From: Bacillota bacterium | GTDB taxonomy: Bacteria; Bacillota; Negativicutes; Sporomusales; UBA7701 | NCBI GenBank assembly: GCA_023415075.1 | Contig: JAEZLU010000306.1 | Location: 1-10,670 of the forward strand | DNA: 10,670 nucleotides | Direction of reading: 5' to 3' | The notes under the pieces: generated by a model | Seen by the model: the letters and a program-made list of their open reading frames with translations, nothing else | Database searches by the model: none | What the model was told of the DNA's origin: nothing | Position numbers and translations under genes: made by a program | Shown here: one piece after another, positions 6,297 to 10,670 of the stretch | Position numbering within the stretch: the first letter of the stretch is position 1 | Layout of the letters: each line of letters starts with the position of its first letter

Positions 6297-6355
6297 GACT
6301 GTGCTTTGAGTTTTGGGCTGCCTGCTACAAGCGGCCGCCTGAGGAGGCTTCTGAT

Positions 6356-7501
6356 ATGCACAAGGTCATGATTTCGGTGGGCGAAGCCTCGGGTGACCTC
6401 CACGGCGCCAGCGTCGCCAGCGCTCTCCGGGCCCGCGAGCCGGATATCCGGATTTTTGGCATGGGCGGCAACATGATGCAGGCCGCCGGCGTCGAGCTTG
6501 TTTACGATATCGCCGACCTGGGCGTCATGGGCCTGGTCGAGGTGCTTAAAAGCTTACCCAAGCTGCTGCGGCTGCGGGCCTTCCTGGCTGACGCCATGCG
6601 GCGGGAGAAGCCGGATGTACTTGTTATCATCGACTACCCCGGTTTTAACGTCCGTTTGGCCAAGATTGCCAAGGAGCTGGGGATACCGGTTGTGTCCTAT
6701 ATCAGCCCCTCGGCGTGGGCCTGGGGAAAAGGCCGGGCCAGGGAAGTGGCCGAGACGGTGGCCCGGGTTGCGGCGATCTTCCCCTTCGAGGCCGATATCT
6801 ACCGGCAGGCGGGCGCCAATGTCACCTTCGTCGGCCACCCGCTGCTCGATATTGTCAAGCCTACCCTGACCAGAGAGGCGGCCTACCTTCATTTCGGCGC
6901 CGACCCGGCCAGGCCGGTGGTTCTCCTGATGCCCGGCAGCCGGCGGCAGGAAATTGACAAACTTCTGCCCGAAATGCTGGCTGCAGCCGAGAAAATAAGC
7001 GAAAGAGTGCCTGCTTGCCAGTTTTTCTTGCCGGTGGCCTCGACAATTTCCCGAGAAATATTGCAAAATATAATTAGCCGTTATAGAGTTCCGGTTACTC
7101 TTACCACCGACAACACCTACGATCTGATGACAATCGGCGACGTTGCGGTAGCCGCCTCGGGAACGGCGACGCTGGAAGCCTCGCTGCTGGGGCTGCCGAC
7201 GGTGATAATCTACAAGGTGGTCGCAGCTACATATTATCTGGGAAAACTCCTGGTTAAGATTCCCCATATCGGTTTGCCCAACATCATCGCCGGCGGCCAG
7301 ATCGTTCCCGAACTTATTCAGGACGAGGTCAACGCCGCCAATATCGCCGACGAGGCCGTGAGGCTCCTGACCGAGCCGGCCCGCCGGGAGCAGGTGGCCG
7401 CCGATCTGGCCGCCGTTCGCAGCAAACTGGGGGAAAGCGGGGCCGTTGGCCGCGTAGCCGGTGTTATAATTGAAGTGGCTGATCACGGAGGAACGAAATG
7501 A
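6356..7501 (+). CDS. lpxB: Lipid-A-disaccharide synthase LpxB
   Basis: LpxB is the GT19-family, membrane-associated glycosyltransferase that joins lipid X to UDP-2,3-diacylglucosamine, giving the beta-1,6 lipid A disaccharide. At 381 residues it matches the E. coli enzyme in length. Family motifs in order: GEASGDLHG (9-17), SPSAWAWGKGRA (117-128), GHPLLD (160-165), PGSRRQEI (193-200), the nucleotide-binding ASGTATLEAS near 267-276, and LPNIIAGGQIVPELIQ towards the C-terminus. The ATG is preceded by GAGGAGG at 6341-6347, 8 nt upstream. Its stop overlaps the msbA start as ATGA, so the two are likely translationally coupled and LpxB synthesis is tied to that of the flippase. It directly uses the product of LpxI, encoded upstream. 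Confidence 0.98.
   Translation: MHKVMISVGEASGDLHGASVASALRAREPDIRIFGMGGNMMQAAGVELVYDIADLGVMGLVEVLKSLPKLLRLRAFLADAMRREKPDVLVIIDYPGFNVRLAKIAKELGIPVVSYISPSAWAWGKGRAREVAETVARVAAIFPFEADIYRQAGANVTFVGHPLLDIVKPTLTREAAYLHFGADPARPVVLLMPGSRRQEIDKLLPEMLAAAEKISERVPACQFFLPVASTISREILQNIISRYRVPVTLTTDNTYDLMTIGDVAVAASGTATLEASLLGLPTVIIYKVVAATYYLGKLLVKIPHIGLPNIIAGGQIVPELIQDEVNAANIADEAVRLLTEPARREQVAADLAAVRSKLGESGAVGRVAGVIIEVADHGGTK
7462..7470 (+). promoter_or_regulatory. Candidate extended -10 element for msbA inside lpxB
   Basis: TGTTATAAT is a perfect TGn-TATAAT extended -10, located in the last codons of lpxB and 27 bp before the msbA ATG. A start near 7477 would leave a leader of about 20 nt that just includes the msbA ribosome site GGAGG (7487-7491). 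No good -35 is seen at normal distance, which extended -10 promoters can tolerate. It encodes ordinary residues (VII), so chance is possible. Confidence 0.3.
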
Positions 7502-9234
7502 GTCTATACTTGCGGCTACTCATGTATGTTAAGCCATATCTTTTCCAGATCGGCCTCGCCGTTTTCTGCATTATATTTGCGGCGGCGGCCAACCTTTACG
7601 TCCCTTGGATCATCAAGGACGTCATCGACGATGTGCTGGCAACCAAGGACATGGTCATGCTCAACATCATCGCCGGTGGCATCATCGTCGTCTTCCTGTT
7701 CCGGGGCATCTTTTTTTACGGCCAGACCTACCTGATGGCTTTTGTCGGCCAACGGGTGATAATCGATATCCGTGAAGCCCTGTACCGGCACCTGCAGCGG
7801 CTGTCTCTCTCTTATTTTGAAACCCGCCGGACCGGAACGATAATGAGCTATATCACCAACGACGTGGCGGCCCTCCAGACCGCCCTGATGGAGAGCGTCA
7901 TTGAAATGGTGACCGAAGGCGTCATCCTGATCGGCTCGCTGGCGGCGATGTTCGCCATTCACTGGCGGTTGACGCTGCTGACGCTCATTACCCTGCCGCT
8001 GGTCTTGCAGGCAATCAACATCTTCGGCAAAAAGCTGCGGCTGGCCGGCGCGGTAATGCAGGAGCGGGCCGCCGACATTACTTCCGTGCTCCAGGAAACG
8101 GTGCTGGCGGTGCGGGTAATCAAGTCCTTCGTCCGCGAAGACTACGAAATCGAACGGTTCAACCGGGAAAACTACCACAACTTCCGGGCCCAGATGAAAG
8201 CCTCCCAGCTCATGGCCACCCTTACGCCGATCATTGAGTTTCTCGCCGCCATCGGTGTAACGGTCATCATCTGGTACGGCGGCCGCGAAGTCGTCGGCGG
8301 CCACATCACCTCGGGGGCGCTGATCGCCTTCCTGATATATGTCGTCAACCTTTCGAACCCCATCAAACGCCTCAGCCGGGTGTACGGCAACATCCAGCGG
8401 GCGATGGCCGCCGCCCAGCGGGTCTTCGAAGTGCTGGACACCGAACCGGAAATCCAGGACCGGCCGGGGGCTGCCGAATTACCGCCCATCGAAGGCAAGG
8501 TCGCTTTTGACAATGTGACATTTGAGTATAAGCCGGGCGAACCGGCCCTTTTGGATATAACCATGGAAGCCAGACCCGGGCAGGTTGTGGCCATTGTCGG
8601 CCCGAGCGGCGCCGGCAAGACGACGATTGCCAACCTCATTCCCCGCTTTTACGAGCCGACTGTCGGCACGATTACCATCGACGGCATCGACATCAAGACA
8701 ATCACCCTGAACTCGCTGCGCCGCCAAATCGGCATCGTGCCGCAGGAAACCATGCTGTTCAACGGTAGCGTCTACGAAAACATCCATTACGGCGACCTTG
8801 ACGCCCCCCGCGAAGCGGTGATGGCGGCCGCCAACGCGGCCAACGCCCACAACTTCATCATGAGGATGCCTGAAGGCTACGATACCCAGATCGGCGAGCG
8901 CGGCACCAAGCTGTCCGGCGGACAGCGCCAGCGCATCGCCATTGCCCGGGCCATCCTTAAGAACCCGCGGGTGCTTATCCTCGACGAGGCTACCTCGGCC
9001 CTCGACAGCGAGAGCGAAGCCCTTGTGCAGGAGGCGCTCGACAAGCTGATGATTGGCCGCACGTCGTTCGTTATCGCCCATCGCCTGTCCACTGTCCAGC
9101 GGGCCGGCATAATCCTGGTCATGGACAAAGGCCGAATTGTCGAGCGCGGCTCCCATGCCGCCCTCATTGATGCCGGCGGCCTGTACAGCAAACTATACCA
9201 GGTTCAGTTCGATCTACAGCAGGCCGATAACTAA
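7498..9234 (+). CDS. msbA: Lipid A export ABC transporter, ATP-binding/permease protein MsbA
   Basis: MsbA is the homodimeric inner-membrane flippase that moves Kdo-lipid A to the outer leaflet for the Lpt machinery. This 578-residue half-transporter (E. coli 582) has six membrane helices, roughly at 13-36, 50-75, 136-156, 158-178, 241-262 and 272-290. The nucleotide-binding domain shows Walker A GPSGAGKTT (368-376), Q-loop Gln416, signature LSGGQ (472-476), Walker B VLILDEA (492-498) with catalytic Glu497, and switch His528 in IAHRLST. These are exporter (type IV) features, unlike the ATPase at 2290-3063. GGAGG at 7487-7491 sets the ATG, which overlaps the lpxB stop by 4 bp. Sequence alone says ABC exporter of the MsbA/multidrug group; the position between lpxB and waaA makes MsbA the strong choice. 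Confidence 0.93.
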   Translation: MSLYLRLLMYVKPYLFQIGLAVFCIIFAAAANLYVPWIIKDVIDDVLATKDMVMLNIIAGGIIVVFLFRGIFFYGQTYLMAFVGQRVIIDIREALYRHLQRLSLSYFETRRTGTIMSYITNDVAALQTALMESVIEMVTEGVILIGSLAAMFAIHWRLTLLTLITLPLVLQAINIFGKKLRLAGAVMQERAADITSVLQETVLAVRVIKSFVREDYEIERFNRENYHNFRAQMKASQLMATLTPIIEFLAAIGVTVIIWYGGREVVGGHITSGALIAFLIYVVNLSNPIKRLSRVYGNIQRAMAAAQRVFEVLDTEPEIQDRPGAAELPPIEGKVAFDNVTFEYKPGEPALLDITMEARPGQVVAIVGPSGAGKTTIANLIPRFYEPTVGTITIDGIDIKTITLNSLRRQIGIVPQETMLFNGSVYENIHYGDLDAPREAVMAAANAANAHNFIMRMPEGYDTQIGERGTKLSGGQRQRIAIARAILKNPRVLILDEATSALDSESEALVQEALDKLMIGRTSFVIAHRLSTVQRAGIILVMDKGRIVERGSHAALIDAGGLYSKLYQVQFDLQQADN

Positions 9235-9264
9235 ACCGGGCGGTCTTAGGAGCGGTTATAGGAT

Positions 9265-10560
9265 ATGAAGTTGCTATACGACCTGATGACAATAATCCTT
9301 GTTATTGTGGCTATACCGGTCTTTGCTTTCCGCCTGATCCGCGAGGCGGGGTTCGGCGAACGGCTGAAGCAAAGTTTCGGTTTTCTGCCTAAAGAAGCCC
9401 TCACACCGGTGGCCGGCAAAGACTGCCTGTGGCTTCACGCCGCCTCGGTCGGCGAGATAGTCGCCACCAGCCCGATAATCAAGGAGATTCGCCGCGAGCT
9501 GCCGGGGGTGCCTGTCCTGGTGTCGGTCGTTACCCATAACGGCTACGAAATGGCCAAGCGGATCATCCCCGAAGCCGACAGCATCATCTTCTTTCCTTTG
9601 GACCTGCCGCTGTTGGGTCGGTGGGTCATAAGCCGGATAAGACCCAAACTTTTCGCGCTTGTCGAGACTGAACTTTGGCCCAATTTTCTTATGTCGGCCT
9701 ATGCGCTCAGGATTCCGGTCATGATGGTCAACGGCCGGATAAGCGACAAGAGCGTTAGCCGCTACCAGTACCTGTTCAGCATTTTAAGCGAGATGCTGAA
9801 TACCGTTGTCCGCTTCTGCATGCAGTCGACGATTGACGCCCAGTATATAATAAGATTGGGGGCTAAGCCGCGGCGGGTTGTTGTCACCGGCAACACAAAA
9901 TTCGACCAGACCTATACTGACGTCAGCCCCGGCGAACGGGAGCGGCTGGCCGGTGAACTCGGCATAACCGGCCGCTGGCCGATTCTTGTTGCCGGTAGCA
10001 CCCACAAGGGCGAGGAGGAGTTTGTCCTAGCCGCCTTCAGCCAAGTGCGGGAGGACTTCCCGGACGCCAGACTTGTACTGGCGCCGCGCGACAACCTGCG
10101 GGGCGCCGAAGTGGTTGCCCTCGCCGAAAAATACGGCTACAAAGCCGTCCGCCGCACCGACCGGCAGGAAGCCGGTAGTGAGCATGCCGTTGTCGTTCTC
10201 GATACCATCGGCGAACTCGGCCGGATTTACGGCATCGGTGACATTGTCTATGTAGGCGGCAGCCTTGTTCCGCAGGGCGGCCACAACATACTTGAGCCCG
10301 CCGCCCACGGCAAACCTATAGTGGTGGGACCGCACATGTTCAACTTCAAGGACAGCTACGCCCTGTTCAGCGGCCGCAGGGCCTGTGCCACCGCCAACGA
10401 CTGCGCCGAACTGGGTGAGACCTTCGTCCGCCTGCTTAAGGGCGACGCCGAACGCGAAGCCATGGGGCGGGAAGCTATGGCCATAATTCAGGAAAATCGG
10501 GGGGCCGCCCGCCGGAGCGTTCAGCACATAAAAGAGGTCCTGGCATTATCAGCTAAGTAA
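9265..10560 (+). CDS. waaA: 3-deoxy-D-manno-octulosonic acid (Kdo) transferase WaaA/KdtA
   Basis: WaaA is the GT30 membrane-anchored transferase that adds Kdo from CMP-Kdo to lipid IVA on the cytoplasmic face. The 431-residue protein starts with a single hydrophobic anchor (about 5-22). The N-terminal domain has WLHAASVGE (56-64), with Glu64 the expected catalytic base, LVETELWPNF (132-141) and VNGRISDKS. The C-terminal nucleotide-sugar domain has VTGNTKFD (207-214), GSTHKGEEE and the strongly conserved PQGGHNILEPAAHGK (336-350). The ATG has AGGAG at 9248-9252, a long 12-nt spacing, with no better start nearby. It follows msbA by 30 bp. Whether it adds one or several Kdo residues cannot be read from the sequence. 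Confidence 0.97.
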   Translation: MKLLYDLMTIILVIVAIPVFAFRLIREAGFGERLKQSFGFLPKEALTPVAGKDCLWLHAASVGEIVATSPIIKEIRRELPGVPVLVSVVTHNGYEMAKRIIPEADSIIFFPLDLPLLGRWVISRIRPKLFALVETELWPNFLMSAYALRIPVMMVNGRISDKSVSRYQYLFSILSEMLNTVVRFCMQSTIDAQYIIRLGAKPRRVVVTGNTKFDQTYTDVSPGERERLAGELGITGRWPILVAGSTHKGEEEFVLAAFSQVREDFPDARLVLAPRDNLRGAEVVALAEKYGYKAVRRTDRQEAGSEHAVVVLDTIGELGRIYGIGDIVYVGGSLVPQGGHNILEPAAHGKPIVVGPHMFNFKDSYALFSGRRACATANDCAELGETFVRLLKGDAEREAMGREAMAIIQENRGAARRSVQHIKEVLALSAK

Positions 10561-10582
10561 ACTTGGTAAGGATGAAACCGAC

Positions 10583-10670
10583 ATGCGCCAACGGGAAGCC
10601 ATGCAAGTCTACCTGTACAAACTAGTGCACGGCGAGAAACAAGGCGTCATAGCTGTTTTGCTGCTATGGT
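10583..10670 (+). CDS. lpxK: Probable tetraacyldisaccharide 4'-kinase LpxK (3' truncated by window end)
   Basis: The frame is open from an ATG at 10583 to the window edge, with AAGGA (10568-10572) 10 nt upstream; an in-frame ATG at 10601 is an alternative. The 29 visible residues include YLYKLVHGEKQG followed by a hydrophobic run (VIAVLLLW). This fits the N-terminus of LpxK proteins, which begin with a short amphipathic part and a membrane helix before the P-loop kinase domain. LpxK phosphorylates the disaccharide made by LpxB. Most of the gene, including the Walker motifs, is outside the window, so the name rests mainly on its place after waaA and on a weak N-terminal resemblance. An earlier ATG at 10572 is in another frame and stops after 17 codons. 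Confidence 0.6.
   Translation, partial: MRQREAMQVYLYKLVHGEKQGVIAVLLLW

Larger units (their letters stand above)
6217..6355. other. 139-bp intergenic region between lpxI and lpxB
   Basis: No gene is supported here. It contains the 63-bp inverted repeat (6223-6285), then a T-rich tract (6286-6296), a TTGACT (6295-6300) without a well-placed -10, and the lpxB ribosome site GAGGAGG (6341-6347). The spacing contrasts with the tight 11-bp lpxA-lpxI junction and the 4-bp lpxB-msbA overlap, so the gap looks like the result of a repeat insertion or a regulatory break. Confidence 0.6.

Noticed and set aside
6295..6331. TTGACT ... TACAAG as a promoter for lpxB
   Set aside because: The two elements are 25 bp apart, far from the usual 16-18 bp, and nothing better sits at the proper distance.
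6554..7486. 310-codon open frame on the minus strand opposite lpxB
   Set aside because: It is antisense to a gene with all LpxB motifs, has no recognisable domain and low-complexity composition.
10572..10625. ATG at 10572 as the start of the last gene
   Set aside because: That frame stops after 17 codons; the frame from 10583 stays open to the window edge and resembles an LpxK N-terminus.
1..10670. CRISPR arrays, tRNA or rRNA genes, transposase genes, phage genes
   Set aside because: I saw no regularly spaced repeats, tRNA-like cloverleafs, rRNA segments or mobile-element proteins in the window.

Overview
The window is a single-strand (+) envelope-biogenesis gene cluster of about 10.7 kb. 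It reads as a chromosome segment of an LPS-bearing (diderm) Firmicute, most likely Negativicutes and perhaps the Sporomusaceae. Three things point there. The genes carry strong Firmicute-type Shine-Dalgarno sites (AGGAGG, GAGGAGG, GGAGG). The coding sequence is GC-rich while the gaps are AT-richer. The order lpxC-fabZ-lpxA-lpxI-lpxB-msbA-waaA-lpxK, with LpxI rather than LpxH as the UDP-diacylglucosamine hydrolase, matches the LPS cluster described for diderm Firmicutes. The taxonomic call is inference; no rRNA or other marker gene is present.

Region 1 (1-3063) holds an ABC-type pair. The first gene runs off the left edge. It encodes a membrane protein with one N-terminal helix, a very large extracytoplasmic region and three C-terminal helices, followed by a tail that looks like the EAA coupling loop of importer-type permeases. 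Twelve bases later comes a complete ABC ATPase of the polar amino acid/phosphonate-importer style. The substrate is unknown.

Region 2 (3064-4413) is a short gap with a possible promoter, then lpxC and fabZ. Region 3 (4414-4576) is a 163-bp AT-rich gap with candidate promoter elements and inverted repeats. Region 4 (4577-6216) is lpxA and lpxI. Region 5 (6217-6355) is a gap carrying a 63-bp imperfect inverted repeat followed by a T-rich tract. Region 6 (6356-10670) is lpxB, overlapping msbA by 4 bp (ATGA), then waaA and the first 88 bases of a gene that is probably lpxK.

Together the genes cover most of lipid A-Kdo synthesis and export. LpxA acylates UDP-GlcNAc and LpxC deacetylates the product. 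LpxD, expected next, is not in the window. LpxI then makes lipid X, LpxB joins it to UDP-diacylglucosamine, LpxK phosphorylates the disaccharide, WaaA adds Kdo and MsbA flips the product across the inner membrane. FabZ works on the same (R)-3-hydroxyacyl-ACP pool that LpxA draws on. The most unusual item is the putative permease at the left end, whose architecture I cannot assign to a named family.
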